A stretch of DNA of 64,000 bases, from contig CANGHH010000004.1 of the NCBI GenBank assembly GCA_947453725.1, positions 186,001 through 250,000 on the forward strand, in the 5' to 3' direction. A program made the translations under genes and the position numbers. The notes beneath the pieces are model-generated. The model had not been told where the DNA came from. It saw only the letters and a list, made by a program, of their open reading frames with translations, and made no database searches. Origin of the DNA: Betaproteobacteria bacterium. GTDB lineage: Bacteria > Pseudomonadota > Gammaproteobacteria > Burkholderiales > Burkholderiaceae_C. Of this stretch, positions 21,054-31,819 are shown piece after piece (position 1 is the first letter of the stretch; every line of letters begins with the position of its first letter).

Positions 21054-21841
21054 AGACGCGGACCGTCGGCGCAGGCCGCCACCCGCTCGTCCGCCAGGCG
21101 CTGCGGCTGGCTGGCTTGCTGATGCTCTGCGCCTTCGCGCTGCAGTTGGCCTTTGCCGCGCGCGTCGCGCTGATGGCCGTGCTGGCGCCGCAGTCCACCG
21201 CCTTCCAGCGCAGCGAGGTCTGGCGCCTGCTGACCGAGCAGCACCGCATCCGCTGGAGCCAGGACTGGGTCGACGGCACGCGCATCGCGCCCAACCTGCA
21301 GCGCGCGGTGATCGCCAGCGAGGACGCCGGCTTCGTCGACCACAACGGCATCGAGTGGGAGGCCATCGAAAAGGCCTGGCAGAAGAACCAGCAGGCCGAG
21401 CAGCGCCTCAGCAAGGCGGTCGCGGCCAAGCCGGGCAAGCCCGGGCGTCCCGGGCCCGCGCCCGCCGCGCCCAAGGTCGTCGGCGGCTCGACGATCACGC
21501 AGCAGCTGGCGAAGAACCTGTTCCTGTCGGGCGAACGCACCGCGCTGCGCAAGGCCCAGGAAGCGCTGCTGACGGCGATGCTGGAAGCCGCGCTCAGCAA
21601 GGATCGCATCCTGACGATCTACCTGAACAACGTCGAATGGGGCGAAGGCGTGTTCGGCGCGCAGGCGGCGGCGCGGCATTACTTTCGCGTCGATGCCGCC
21701 CGGCTGGGGCCCGAGCAGGCTGCCCGGCTGGCGGTGATGCTGCCGGCGCCCAAGCGCTTCGAGAAGAACCCCGCTTCGGCCTACGTGACCGGCCGTGCCG
21801 CGACCATCGTGGCGCGGATGGGGGCGGTGGATCTACCATGA
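21050..21841 (+). CDS. mtgA: Monofunctional peptidoglycan glycosyltransferase MtgA
   Basis: Inner-membrane GT51 enzyme of 263 aa that polymerises lipid II. A hydrophobic anchor lies at about 18-45. The catalytic Glu is E91 ([11 protein letters not shown]). [16 protein letters not shown] at about 145-160 and [15 protein letters not shown] are conserved. Between the two motifs, residues about 115-144 form a Lys/Pro/Ala-rich insertion ([15 protein letters not shown]) that is not in the E. coli enzyme. ATG 21050 overlaps the aroE stop. The reading frame is open further upstream but only across aroE in another frame. Confidence 0.94.
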   Translation: MKTRTVGAGRHPLVRQALRLAGLLMLCAFALQLAFAARVALMAVLAPQSTAFQRSEVWRLLTEQHRIRWSQDWVDGTRIAPNLQRAVIASEDAGFVDHNGIEWEAIEKAWQKNQQAEQRLSKAVAAKPGKPGRPGPAPAAPKVVGGSTITQQLAKNLFLSGERTALRKAQEALLTAMLEAALSKDRILTIYLNNVEWGEGVFGAQAAARHYFRVDAARLGPEQAARLAVMLPAPKRFEKNPASAYVTGRAATIVARMGAVDLP

Positions 21842-22422
21842 TGGCGCCCGAAGAACTGACCGCCACGGCGGCCCGCCTCGTCGTCGAGGAAGGCATGGAA
21901 TACGGCGCCGCCAAGCGCAAGGCGGCGCGGGCCTTCGGCAGCCGCGTCGAACTGCCCAGCGACGAGCAGGTGGAAGACGCCGTGCGCGAGCACATCGAGC
22001 TGTTCTGCGCCGACACCCAGCCCGCCGAATTGCGCGCCCTGCGGGACGTCGCGGCACTTTGGATGGCGCGGATGGCCGACTACCGCCCGCATGTCTCGGG
22101 CGCGGTCTGGCGCGGTACGGCGACGCGGCTCTCGACGGTGCGACTGGACCTGTATTGCGACGACCCCAAGGCGGCGGAAATCACGATGATCAACGCCGGC
22201 GAAGACTACGACAGCGGTGCGCTGGACCTACCCGGCCGGCGCGAACCGCTGCACGTGCTGACCGTGGCCACGCCCAGTGCGGCGCTGGGCGAGCGCGTGA
22301 CCGTGCACCTGCTGCTGCACGACCGCGACGACCAGCGCGGCGCCCTGAAACCCGACGCCAGGGGCCGCAGCTGGCGCGGCGACCTGGCAGCCCTGCAACA
22401 ACGAATGGCAGACCCAAGATGA
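21838..22422 (+). CDS. Conserved protein of unknown function between mtgA and tlpA
   Basis: Protein of 194 aa that I do not recognise. It begins with a helical, charged segment (ELTATAARLVVEEGMEYGAAKRKAARAFG) and has a mixed alpha/beta C-terminal part with no signal peptide or membrane helix. ATG 21838 overlaps the mtgA stop by 4 bases and its stop overlaps the next start by 4 bases, so it is surely translated with its neighbours. A link to envelope synthesis or redox is suggested only by context. Confidence 0.75.
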   Translation: MMAPEELTATAARLVVEEGMEYGAAKRKAARAFGSRVELPSDEQVEDAVREHIELFCADTQPAELRALRDVAALWMARMADYRPHVSGAVWRGTATRLSTVRLDLYCDDPKAAEITMINAGEDYDSGALDLPGRREPLHVLTVATPSAALGERVTVHLLLHDRDDQRGALKPDARGRSWRGDLAALQQRMADPR

Positions 22423-22958
22423 ACCGACGCAATTGGATCCTGGCTGGCGGCACCGGCCTGGCCGCCGCCACCGCCGGCGTCGCCTGGCGGCAGTCCAGCC
22501 AGCCGGGCGCAACGACGGCAAAGCCGGCTGTGCTCGACCCGGCGACCACCGCCTTCTGGCAAAGCAGCTTCACCCAGCCCGACGGCCAGCAGCTGGCGAT
22601 GGCGGCCTTGCGCGGCCAGCCCCTGGTCCTGAACTTCTGGGCCACCTGGTGCCCGCCCTGCGTCAAGGAAATGCCCGAGCTGGACCGCTTTGCGCGCCAG
22701 TTCGCCACCCAGGGCGGCCGCGTGGTCGGCCTGGCCGTTGACAACCCGAAGGCGGTGCGCGAGTTCCTGCAGCGCGCGCCAGTGGGCTACGCCATCGGCA
22801 TGGCCGGTTTCGACGGCACCGACCTCAGCCGCAAGTTGGGCAACACCACCGGCGCGCTGCCTTTCACGGCGGTCTTCGCACGCAGCGGTACGCTGGTGCA
22901 GCGCAAGCTGGGCGAGACCAGCTACGACGAGCTGAAAAGCTGGACCCAGGGCCTGTAG
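22419..22958 (+). CDS. TlpA-family thiol-disulfide oxidoreductase
   Basis: Thioredoxin-fold protein of 179 aa. An N-terminal Arg-Arg followed by a hydrophobic stretch (residues 5-22) suggests export or a membrane anchor; the RR pair also resembles a weak Tat signal. The active site is FWATWCPPCVKEMP with C78 and C81. The cis-Pro region ALPFTAVF is present. In the family it reduces disulfides in cytochrome c maturation or elsewhere in the periplasm. Last gene of the aroE-mtgA run. Confidence 0.9.
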   Translation: MNRRNWILAGGTGLAAATAGVAWRQSSQPGATTAKPAVLDPATTAFWQSSFTQPDGQQLAMAALRGQPLVLNFWATWCPPCVKEMPELDRFARQFATQGGRVVGLAVDNPKAVREFLQRAPVGYAIGMAGFDGTDLSRKLGNTTGALPFTAVFARSGTLVQRKLGETSYDELKSWTQGL

Positions 22959-23258
22959 AACGACACCAGGATCGCGGCGGGGCATCGCTGGCGATCGGCG
23001 CCGGGCATGTCCGTCAATCCGCAGTCAGCCGCCTTGAACGGCCTCTAAAAAGCGTAAAGTCCGCCCTCTGACGGCGGCCGGTCGGCGGTTTTGGAAAGCA
23101 CTGCGTCCACAGGCGCGGGCCCCCTGCACACCGGAACGACACGGAGACGCTGCGGCAAGTGGCCCGAGATCGAAGCCATTTGAAGACATGAATACGGCAG
23201 TTGGGTGCCGATGATCACAGCGCCTCGCGTGGGCGCAACAAGACAAGGAAGTTTCCCG
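22959..23258. other. 300-base non-coding gap before accB
   Basis: No gene is seen. The gap separates the tlpA run from accB and should hold the accBC promoter. The 5' leader of accB may be long. No clear riboswitch or hairpin stands out. Confidence 0.5.
23034..23060 (+). promoter_or_regulatory. Possible accB promoter
   Basis: TTGAAC and TAAAGT are separated by 15 bases in an AT-richer patch upstream of accB. The spacing is short of the 17-base optimum, so this is only a candidate. Confidence 0.3.
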
Positions 23259-23711
23259 ATGGACCTGCGAAAACTCAAGACCCTGATCGACCTGGTGTCG
23301 GATTCCAACATCTCCGAACTCGAGATCACCGAAGCCGAAGGCAAGGTCCGCATCGTCAAGGGCCCCGTCGGTGGCGCTGCGGCGCCGACCTACATGCTGG
23401 CGCCGGCTGCCGCGCCTGCCGCGCCAGCGGCCACCAGTGCCACGCCGCCAGCGGCCGAAGCGCCTGCCGCGCCGGAAGGCAAGGTCATCAAATCGCCGAT
23501 GGTCGGCACCTTCTACCGCGCGGCCAGCCCGGGCGCGAAGGCCTTTGCCGAGCTCGGCGACACGGTCAAGACCGGCGAGCCGGTGTGCATCATCGAAGCG
23601 ATGAAGATCATGAACGAGATCGAGGCCGACTGCGACGGCAAGGTTCTGCGCATCCTGTGCGAGAACGGCCAGGCGGTCGAATTCGGCCAGCCCTTGTTCA
23701 TCGTCGAATAA
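23259..23711 (+). CDS. accB: Biotin carboxyl carrier protein of acetyl-CoA carboxylase
   Basis: Carrier protein of 150 aa. It has the N-terminal helical part ([20 protein letters not shown]), an Ala/Pro-rich linker at about 38-73 and a biotinyl domain with the target lysine K116 in [12 protein letters not shown] 23259 is preceded by the Shine-Dalgarno aaggaag and is preferred over an upstream ATG that lacks homology. Biotin on K116 moves CO2 from AccC to the transferase. Confidence 0.97.
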   Translation: MDLRKLKTLIDLVSDSNISELEITEAEGKVRIVKGPVGGAAAPTYMLAPAAAPAAPAATSATPPAAEAPAAPEGKVIKSPMVGTFYRAASPGAKAFAELGDTVKTGEPVCIIEAMKIMNEIEADCDGKVLRILCENGQAVEFGQPLFIVE

Positions 23712-23722
23712 GCGGCCCGACC

Positions 23723-25072
<1,350 letters not shown>

Positions 25073-25075
25073 GCC

Positions 25076-26014
25076 ATGTTTGAACTGGTGATGCGCGCCC
25101 CGGCGGCGCTGGTCGAGCCGGTGTCCGACCTGCTGATGGACGAACTCGACGCGCTGTCGGTGTCGGTCGAAGACGCCGATGCCGACACCGCCGCCGAGCA
25201 CGCGCTCTTCGGTGAACCCGGCATGCCGGCACCGGCGGCGGGCTGGGAACGGTCGACGCTGAAAGCGCTGTTCGACACCGAGCAGGCGGCCGAGCAGGCG
25301 GCCACGCTGCTGCTGGCCCAGCACGGCGATGACGGCCAGGGCGGCGGCGTGATCCTGCAGGCGCTGGCGGTGATGCCGGACCAGGACTGGGTGCGACTGA
25401 CGCAGTCGCAGTTCGCGCCGGTCGAAATCACGCCGACGTTCTGGGTCGTGCCCAGCTGGCACGAAGCGCCGGCCGCCGCGAAACAGGTCATTCGGCTCGA
25501 CCCCGGGCTGGCCTTCGGCACCGGCACCCACCCGACGACGCGCATGTGCCTGCGCTGGCTGGCCACCCAGCCGGCGATGAATCCTGGCAAACGCGTGCTG
25601 GACTACGGCTGCGGCTCGGGCATCCTGGCCATCGGCGCGGCACTGGTCGGCGCGGCCTCGATCGACGCGGTCGACATCGACAGCGCCGCCGTGCAGTCGA
25701 CCCACGACAACGCGCTGCGCAACGGCGTGCCGCTGTCGCAGTTGAAGCCCGGCCTGCCGGACGCCGCGCTAGGCCTCTACGACACCGTGCTGGCCAATAT
25801 CCTGGCCACGCCGCTGAAGTTGCTGGCGCCGCTGCTGGCCGGCCATGTTGCACCCGGCGGCTGGCTGGTGATGGCCGGCATCCTGGAACGCCAGGCCGAC
25901 GAGCTGACCGCCGCCTACGCGCCCTGGCTCGACGTGCGGGTCGCCGACCGCGAAGACGGCTGGATCCTGATGACGGCGCAACGACCGGCCCTGACCGCAG
26001 CCGGCCAGGCCTGA
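25076..26014 (+). CDS. prmA: Ribosomal protein L11 methyltransferase
   Basis: SAM-dependent methyltransferase of 312 aa that trimethylates ribosomal protein L11. It has an N-terminal substrate-recognition domain, then DPGLAFGTGTHPTTRMCL and the SAM loop VLDYGCGSGILAIGA, followed by NILATPLKLLAPLL, the NxxA-type catalytic motif. Starts 3 bases after accC; accBC-prmA is a usual proteobacterial arrangement. Confidence 0.96.
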   Translation: MFELVMRAPAALVEPVSDLLMDELDALSVSVEDADADTAAEHALFGEPGMPAPAAGWERSTLKALFDTEQAAEQAATLLLAQHGDDGQGGGVILQALAVMPDQDWVRLTQSQFAPVEITPTFWVVPSWHEAPAAAKQVIRLDPGLAFGTGTHPTTRMCLRWLATQPAMNPGKRVLDYGCGSGILAIGAALVGAASIDAVDIDSAAVQSTHDNALRNGVPLSQLKPGLPDAALGLYDTVLANILATPLKLLAPLLAGHVAPGGWLVMAGILERQADELTAAYAPWLDVRVADREDGWILMTAQRPALTAAGQA

Positions 26015-26031
26015 ACCGTGGGCCACGCCTG

Positions 26032-26898
26032 ATGACCAGTCTGGCCGCGCGCTGCACGGCCTGCGGCACGGTCTTCCGTGTCGTTCAGGACCAGCTCCGC
26101 GTGGCCGGCGGGCTGGTCCGTTGCGGGCGCTGCGGCGAGGTCTTCAACGCCTCGACCGGGCTGATCGACCTCGACACCGCGACGGCGGCCCTGGCCCCCG
26201 ATCCGCAGAGCATCGAAGCGGAACCCGCCAGCGCGCCGACTGCGGCGGCCGCGCCAGCCCCGAAACCCCAGCCCCTCTCGCCACCCGCGGCGAGCTTCGA
26301 TGTGGCGCCGGTCGAACCCGAACCCGAACCCGAACCCGAACCCGACATCCTGGGCCTGCCCGATCTGCGCGCCGAAGCCGACGCCCCGCCGTCCTTCGTG
26401 CGCAGCGCCGATCGGGCCCAGCGTTGGCGCCGGCCCCGGGTCCGCGCGGCGCTGGTCGCGATCATCGCGCTGGCCGCCCTGGGACTGTCGGCGCAGCTGG
26501 TCCACAGCTACCGCGACCAGCTGGCCGCCCGCATCCCGGGTGCACGTCAGCTGCTGGAAGCCGCCTGCGAGGCGGCGGGCTGCCGGGTCGACGCGGTGCG
26601 CGCCATCGACAAGCTCTCGGTCGAGAGCAGCGGGCTGGTTCGCGTCGAAAAGTCCAAGGTCTACCGCCTGCAGCTGGCGCTGCGCAACCGCAGCGACATC
26701 CCGCTGGCCTTTCCCGCCATCGACTTGAGCTTGAGCGACAGCGCGGGCAAGCCGCTGGCCCGCCGCGTGCTGCGTGCGGCCGACCTCGGCGTGAACGAGA
26801 CCACGCTGGCCGCCGGACGCGAACTGACGCTGCAGGCCACACTGCAGACCGCCACCGAGCCCGTGGTCGGCTACACCATCGAACTCTTCTACCCCTGA
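26032..26898 (+). CDS. Zinc-ribbon membrane protein with DUF3426 domain
   Basis: Protein of 288 aa. The N-terminal zinc ribbon has C8, C11, C31 and C34 (MJ0042-type: CTACGTVFRV then VRCGRCGEVFNA). A Pro/Glu/Ala-rich linker follows, one membrane helix near residue 140, and a C-terminal DUF3426 domain predicted outside the membrane. This architecture is common after prmA in betaproteobacteria; function is unknown. ATG 26032 was chosen because it places the ribbon at the N-terminus. Confidence 0.85.
   Translation: MTSLAARCTACGTVFRVVQDQLRVAGGLVRCGRCGEVFNASTGLIDLDTATAALAPDPQSIEAEPASAPTAAAAPAPKPQPLSPPAASFDVAPVEPEPEPEPEPDILGLPDLRAEADAPPSFVRSADRAQRWRRPRVRAALVAIIALAALGLSAQLVHSYRDQLAARIPGARQLLEAACEAAGCRVDAVRAIDKLSVESSGLVRVEKSKVYRLQLALRNRSDIPLAFPAIDLSLSDSAGKPLARRVLRAADLGVNETTLAAGRELTLQATLQTATEPVVGYTIELFYP
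26314..26343. repeat. Five tandem gaaccc hexamers in the DUF3426 gene
   Basis: Five perfect copies of gaaccc encode Glu-Pro repeats in the linker of the zinc-ribbon protein. Slippage would change length in frame. Confidence 0.85.
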
Positions 26899-26955
26899 CC
26901 GCGCGCCGCGCCGTCGGGACCCGCCCCCTTTTTTTCTGCACCCTGGAGCCTTGCC

Positions 26956-27876
26956 ATGCCCGCCTTGATCTGCGGATCTCTCGCCTTCGACACCATCACC
27001 AACTTCCCGGGGCGCTTCGCCGACCAGATCCTGCCCGACCAGGTGCACATCCTGAATGTGTCCTTCCTGGTGCCCACGCTGCGCCGAGAGTACGGTGGCT
27101 GCGCCGGCAACATCGCCTACACCTTGCACATCCTGGGCGGCACGCCGGTGGTCCTGGCCGCGCTGGGCGTGGACGGCGGCGACTACTTCGCACGCCTGCA
27201 GCGCTGGGGTGCCGACACCACGCTGATCCACCGCGACATCGAACTGCACACCGCGCAGTGCCACATCACGACCGACCGCGACAACAACCAGATCACCGCC
27301 TTTCACCCCGGCGCGATGAGCAATGCACACCAGATGGCCGTGCCGCTGCGCAGCGATCTGGCCATCGGCATCGTCGCGCCCGACGGCCGCGACGCGATGT
27401 GGCAGCACGCCCACCAGATGGCCGACGCGCAGATCCCCTTCATCTTCGACCCCGGTCAGCAGCTGCCGCAGTTCAACGGCGACGAGCACCGTGAGATCCT
27501 CGGCCTGGCGCAATGGGTGGCGGTCAACGACTACGAAGCCAGGATGCTGCAGGAGCGCACCGGCGAGTCACCGGAGCAGATCTCGCTGCGGCCGAATGTG
27601 CGCGGCGTCATCGTCACGCTGGCCGAGCACGGCTGCGAGCTGTGGGAAAAGGGCCAGCGCACGCTGGTCTCCGGCGTGGAGGCCGAGCAGGTGGTCGACC
27701 CCACCGGCTGCGGCGACGCCTTCCGCGCTGCACTGCTCTTCGGACTGGAACGCGGCTGGACGCTGGCCCGTTGCGCGGCCCTGGGCAACCGCCTGGGCGC
27801 GATGAAGATTGCCCAGCGCGGGCCGCAGAACCACACGCTGACGCCGGCCCTGCTGGCCGAGCTGACGGCGGGGTGA
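26956..27876 (+). CDS. PfkB-family carbohydrate (or nucleoside) kinase
   Basis: Ribokinase-fold kinase of 306 aa. N-terminal ALICGSLAFDTI, then the substrate-binding YGGCAGNIAYTLHILGG, and the catalytic signature DPTGCGDAFRAALLFG with the Asp base. Sequence style resembles the adenosine-kinase/ribokinase branch rather than fructose-1-phosphate kinase. Substrate uncertain. A weak Shine-Dalgarno lies before ATG 26956. Convergent with fba across a hairpin. Confidence 0.88.
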   Translation: MPALICGSLAFDTITNFPGRFADQILPDQVHILNVSFLVPTLRREYGGCAGNIAYTLHILGGTPVVLAALGVDGGDYFARLQRWGADTTLIHRDIELHTAQCHITTDRDNNQITAFHPGAMSNAHQMAVPLRSDLAIGIVAPDGRDAMWQHAHQMADAQIPFIFDPGQQLPQFNGDEHREILGLAQWVAVNDYEARMLQERTGESPEQISLRPNVRGVIVTLAEHGCELWEKGQRTLVSGVEAEQVVDPTGCGDAFRAALLFGLERGWTLARCAALGNRLGAMKIAQRGPQNHTLTPALLAELTAG

Positions 27877-27880
27877 GCCC

Positions 27881-27904
27881 CCTCACCCCGCCAGCGGGGT
27901 GAGG
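27881..27904. terminator. Hairpin between convergent PfkB kinase and fba genes
   Basis: A perfect 10-base stem (cctcaccccg / cggggtgagg) with a 4-base loop (ccag) lies just after the kinase stop and before the fba stop. There is no T-run, so it is a bidirectional terminator candidate of non-classical form. Confidence 0.6.
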
Positions 27905-27917
27905 CGTCAAGACGGGC

Positions 27918-28982
27918 TCAGTGCACCACTTGCGCCATGGCGCCGCTGCTGTACAGGCCGGCGACGGTGGCCAGCGTCATCGGCTTGATCTTGCCCGCCT
28001 GGCCTTCGCAGCCGAATTGCAGGTAGCGCTGCTTGCAAATGGCCTTGGCGGCTTCGCGGGCCGGCTTGAGCCATTCGCGGGCGTCGAACTTGTCGGGGTT
28101 TTCGGCCAGGAACTGGCGCACCGCGGCGGTCATCGCGAGGCGGATGTCGGTGTCGATGTTGATCTTGCGAACGCCGAACTTGATGGCTTCCTGGATCTCT
28201 TCGACCGGCACGCCGAAGGTCTCGCGCATCTGGCCGCCGTACTGGTTGATGAGGGCCAGCAGGTCTTGCGGCACCGACGACGAGCCGTGCATCACCAGGT
28301 GGGTGTTCGGGATGCGGGCGTGGATTTCCTTGACGCGGCTGATGGCCAGGATGTCGCCGGTGGGCTTGCGGCTGAATTTGTAGGCCCCGTGGCTGGTGCC
28401 GATGGCGATGGCCAGCGCATCCAGCTGGGTGGCCTTGACGAAGACAGCGGCTTCCTCGGGGTCGGTCAGCATCTGGCTGTGGTTCAGCTTGCCCTCGGCG
28501 CCGATGCCGTCTTCCTCACCGGCTTCGCCGGTTTCCAGGTTGCCCAGGCAACCCAGTTCACCTTCGACAGTCACGCCGACCTGGTGCGCCATGTCGACCA
28601 CTTTGCGCGTGACCTCGACGTTGTAGTCGAAGCTGGACGGCGTCTTGCCGTCGGCCAGCAAGGAGCCGTCCATCATCACCGAGCCGAAGCCCAGGGCGAT
28701 GGCGCCCTGGCAGACGGTGGGCGTCTGGCCGTGGTCCTGGTGCATCACCAGCGGAATCTCCGGCCAGGTTTCCACGGCGGCCTGGATCAGGTGCTTGATG
28801 AAGCTCTCGCCGGCGTACTTGCGGGCCCCGGCGCTGGCTTGCAGGATCACGGGTGCGCCGACTTCGGCGGCGGCGCTCATCACGGCCTGCACCTGTTCCA
28901 GGTTGTTGACGTTGAAGGCGGGGATGCCGTAGCCGTTCTCGGCGGCGTGGTCGAGCAACTGGCGCATCGAAACGAGGGGCAT
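27918..28982 (-). CDS. fba: Class II fructose-1,6-bisphosphate aldolase (Calvin-cycle subtype)
   Basis: Zinc aldolase of 354 aa. Start ATG 28982 gives [27 protein letters not shown] in two joined motifs; the longer upstream frame is non-homologous. [18 protein letters not shown] carries zinc ligands. [22 protein letters not shown] and [13 protein letters not shown] are the family motifs. It splits fructose-1,6-bisphosphate in glycolysis and runs in reverse in gluconeogenesis or the Calvin cycle. With pyk and pgk it forms the expected array, here broken by a regulator. Confidence 0.96.
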   Translation of the reverse strand: MPLVSMRQLLDHAAENGYGIPAFNVNNLEQVQAVMSAAAEVGAPVILQASAGARKYAGESFIKHLIQAAVETWPEIPLVMHQDHGQTPTVCQGAIALGFGSVMMDGSLLADGKTPSSFDYNVEVTRKVVDMAHQVGVTVEGELGCLGNLETGEAGEEDGIGAEGKLNHSQMLTDPEEAAVFVKATQLDALAIAIGTSHGAYKFSRKPTGDILAISRVKEIHARIPNTHLVMHGSSSVPQDLLALINQYGGQMRETFGVPVEEIQEAIKFGVRKINIDTDIRLAMTAAVRQFLAENPDKFDAREWLKPAREAAKAICKQRYLQFGCEGQAGKIKPMTLATVAGLYSSGAMAQVVH

Positions 28983-29221
28983 GGCGGTCTCCGGAGGGTT
29001 GAAGGCAAGCAGATCGGAGCGCGGCCAACCAGCGTGGTAACCGCACTGAAACTGCGGCGATTCTAGCCACCGCGCCCGGCACGGGCCGGGTCTGCGGGCG
29101 TCGGGCAGGCCCGGCAAACTGGGGCCGGAAAGCACCGCTTTTTGACGCGGCGATGCGGTATTCGGGCGCGGACACTGTCCAGCAGGGCCGCACCCCGCGC
29201 CGACCCGCAAGGAAGCACGAC

Positions 29222-30244
29222 ATGTCCCGCATCGCCCTGGCACCGCTGACATCCTGGATCACCGATGCGGCCCTCGCGCACGGCGAGGCCCTGCCGGCCC
29301 ACCTGATGGCGCGTCTGGGCGTCAGCCGGCGTCAAGCCGGCACGCTGTTGCGCAAGCTGGCGGCCATGCAGTGGCTGGCGGCCGGCGGCACGGCGCGCCA
29401 ACCACGCTACACGCCCGGCCCGCTGCGCCAGGTGGTGCGGCGCTACGAAATCGCCGGACTGCACGAAGACGGCCCCTGGCGGTGCGATTTCGCGCCCGCC
29501 TTCGACCTCCAGCCCGAAGTGCGCCGCATGGCCCAGCACGCCTTCACCGAGCTGCTGAACAACGCCATCGACCACAGCGGCGGGCACAGCGTCACCGTGT
29601 CGATGCGGCAGACCCCGGTCCAGCTGCAGCTGCTGGTCTCCGACGACGGTGTCGGCCTGTTCGAACGTGTCGCCCGCGACTTCGCTGTCGACGACCCGAC
29701 GGCCGCGATGCTCGAACTCAGCAAGGGCAAGCTGACCAGCGACCCCGACCGCCACCTCGGCCACGGCCTCTTCTTCTGCTCGCGCCTGGCCGACGTGTTC
29801 GACATCCACGCCAACCAGGCCGCCTTCCAGTGCCGCGTCTGGGATCACCGCCGATGGCACGCCAGCCGGCCGGCGGCGCGCTGCGGCACCTCGATCTATG
29901 TGGCCCTCGCACTGGACACGCCGCGCACGCTGGACGGCGTGCTGCGCGCGCATGCCGTCTGCGACAGCGGCTACCGCTTCGAACGCACCTCGGTGCCGCT
30001 GAACCTGATCGGCTCGGGCGAGGCCGGCGAGCGGACGCTGGCTTCCCGTGCCGACGCCAAACGCGCGGTCGCGCGGCTGGCCCAGTTCAGCGTCGCCGAA
30101 CTCGACTTCAGCGGCATCAGCGACATCGGCCATGCCTTTGCCGACGAGCTGTTCCGCGTCTTCCAGCGCCAGCACCCGGCCCTGCAGCTGGTCCCCGTCG
30201 GCATGGTGCCGCGCGTCGCCGCGATGGTCGCCAGCGTGGGCTGA
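29222..30244 (+). CDS. HTH / histidine-kinase-like ATPase / DUF4325 (STAS-like) regulator
   Basis: Protein of 340 aa with three parts. Residues ~1-65 look like a winged helix-turn-helix ([21 protein letters not shown]). Residues ~95-230 are a GHKL ATPase: N-box [14 protein letters not shown] (109-122), DDGVGLF (141-147), [14 protein letters not shown] (180-193). The C-terminus (~278-338) matches DUF4325, a STAS-like fold ([23 protein letters not shown]). No phosphoacceptor-His domain and no membrane helix are seen, so it resembles an anti-sigma or partner-switch protein more than a sensor kinase. ATG 29222 has Shine-Dalgarno aaggaag. It lies alone on plus between fba and pyk. Target unknown. 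Confidence 0.8.
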   Translation: MSRIALAPLTSWITDAALAHGEALPAHLMARLGVSRRQAGTLLRKLAAMQWLAAGGTARQPRYTPGPLRQVVRRYEIAGLHEDGPWRCDFAPAFDLQPEVRRMAQHAFTELLNNAIDHSGGHSVTVSMRQTPVQLQLLVSDDGVGLFERVARDFAVDDPTAAMLELSKGKLTSDPDRHLGHGLFFCSRLADVFDIHANQAAFQCRVWDHRRWHASRPAARCGTSIYVALALDTPRTLDGVLRAHAVCDSGYRFERTSVPLNLIGSGEAGERTLASRADAKRAVARLAQFSVAELDFSGISDIGHAFADELFRVFQRQHPALQLVPVGMVPRVAAMVASVG

Positions 30245-30249
30245 AATCG

Positions 30250-30267
30250 CCGGCGCCGCAGCGCCGG
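30250..30267. terminator. Hairpin between convergent regulator and pyk
   Basis: ccggcgc, loop cgca, gcgccgg form a perfect 7-base stem in the 34-base gap between two convergent stop codons. No T-run follows on either strand. Confidence 0.5.
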
Positions 30268-30278
30268 GCCCGCTGCGC

Positions 30279-31709
30279 TCAAGCGACCTTGCAGACCTTC
30301 AGCATGTTGGTGCCGCCGGGGTAGCCCATCGGTTCACCGCAGGTGATGGCGTAGGTGTCGCCGGGCATCAGCACGCCCTGCTCGACCAGCAGCGCTTCGG
30401 CCTTGGCCAGCGCTTCATCGCGGTCCTTGACGGTGGGCATCAGCAGCGGTCGCACATTGCGGTACAGCGTCATGCGGCGCTGTGAATTGACCTGCGAGGT
30501 CAGGCCGTAGATCGGCACCTTGATGTTGTGCCGGCTCATCCACAGCGCGGTGCTGCCGGACTCGGTCAGCGCGATGATGACCTTGCAGCCCAGGTGGTGG
30601 GCGGTGAACAGCGCGCCCATCGCGATGGCCTGGTCGATGCGGCCGAAGCGCTTGTTCTTGAAATCGCCTTCCAGCGTCGATTCCTCGGCGCGCTCGGCTT
30701 CCTCCGCGATCTGCGCCATCTGCTCGATGGTCTCGACCGGGTACTGACCGGCGGCGGTCTCGGCGCTGGTCATCACGGCGTCGGTGCCGTCGAGCACCGC
30801 ATTGGCGACGTCGCTGACTTCGGCGCGCGTGGGCACCGGCGCCAGGATCATGCTTTCCATCATCTGCGTGGCGGTGATGACGACCTTGTCCATCTCGCGC
30901 GCCATGCGAATCATCTTCTTCTGCAGCGCCGGCACCGCCGCGTTGCCGACTTCCACCGCCAGGTCGCCGCGCGCGACCATGATGCCGTCGCTGGCGCGCA
31001 GGATCTGGTCCAGCACCGGTATCGCTTCGCTGCGCTCGATCTTGGCGATCAGCGCCGTCTTGTGCCGGGTCGGCTCGCCGGCCACGTTGGCCAGCTGGCG
31101 CGCCATCTCCATGTCGGTGGCGCTCTTCGGGAAGCTGACGGCCAGGTATTCGGCGCCAAAGGCCATCGCGGTCTTGATGTCCTCCATGTCCTTGGCGGTC
31201 AGCGCCGGCGCGGTCAGGCCGCCACCGGCCTTGTTGATGCCCTTGTTGTTGGACAACACGCCGCCCAGCACGACACGGGTGTGCACGCATTCGCCCTGCA
31301 CGGACTCGACGGTCAGCTTGATCAGGCCGTCGTTGAGCAGCAGCACGTCGCCCGGGCGCACGTCGCGCGGCAATTCCTTGTAGTCCAGGCCGACGGCCGT
31401 GAAGTCACCCGGCTCGGTCCGCGCAGCGTCCAGGATGAAGGCCGCGCCAGCCTGCAGCAGCACCTTGCCTTCGACGAACTTGCCGACGCGGATCTTCGGG
31501 CCCTGCAGGTCGGCCATCAGGGCCACCGGCTTGCCGACCTTGGCGGCGATCTCGCGCACCAGATTGGCCAGCTGGATGTGGTCCTGCGCCTTGCCGTGGC
31601 TGAAGTTCAGGCGCACCACGTCGACGCCGGCGCGCAACAGGCGCTCGAGCACCACGGGGTCGCTGGAAGCAGGGCCGAGTGTGGCGACGATCTTGGTGGC
31701 GCGGGACAT
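30279..31709 (-). CDS. pyk: Pyruvate kinase
   Basis: Type II-like pyruvate kinase of 476 aa. It transfers phosphate from PEP to ADP. Motifs: TKIVATLGPASSDP, VVRLNFSHGKAQDH, KPVALMADLQGPKIRVG, the catalytic IAKIERSEAI, and MVARGDLAVEVG. The C-terminal allosteric domain is complete. A divergent regulator gene separates it from fba, while pgk lies 110 bases upstream. Confidence 0.97.
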   Translation of the reverse strand: MSRATKIVATLGPASSDPVVLERLLRAGVDVVRLNFSHGKAQDHIQLANLVREIAAKVGKPVALMADLQGPKIRVGKFVEGKVLLQAGAAFILDAARTEPGDFTAVGLDYKELPRDVRPGDVLLLNDGLIKLTVESVQGECVHTRVVLGGVLSNNKGINKAGGGLTAPALTAKDMEDIKTAMAFGAEYLAVSFPKSATDMEMARQLANVAGEPTRHKTALIAKIERSEAIPVLDQILRASDGIMVARGDLAVEVGNAAVPALQKKMIRMAREMDKVVITATQMMESMILAPVPTRAEVSDVANAVLDGTDAVMTSAETAAGQYPVETIEQMAQIAEEAERAEESTLEGDFKNKRFGRIDQAIAMGALFTAHHLGCKVIIALTESGSTALWMSRHNIKVPIYGLTSQVNSQRRMTLYRNVRPLLMPTVKDRDEALAKAEALLVEQGVLMPGDTYAITCGEPMGYPGGTNMLKVCKVA

Positions 31710-31741
31710 GGGCGGAACTCCGTTGAGCAGTGCAGCCGGGC

Positions 31742-31767
31742 ATTATCGGCGCCGCCGCTGTAGTCAA
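31742..31767 (-). promoter_or_regulatory. Possible pyk promoter
   Basis: On the minus strand TTGACT and GATAAT flank a 14-base spacer in the pgk-pyk gap, about 35 bases upstream of the pyk start. Both boxes are good but the spacing is short. Confidence 0.35.
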
Positions 31768-31819
31768 ATTACAAGTCGGTTACGGCAGAAACCCGGTGCC
31801 CGGACAGCGCTCCCCGGCC

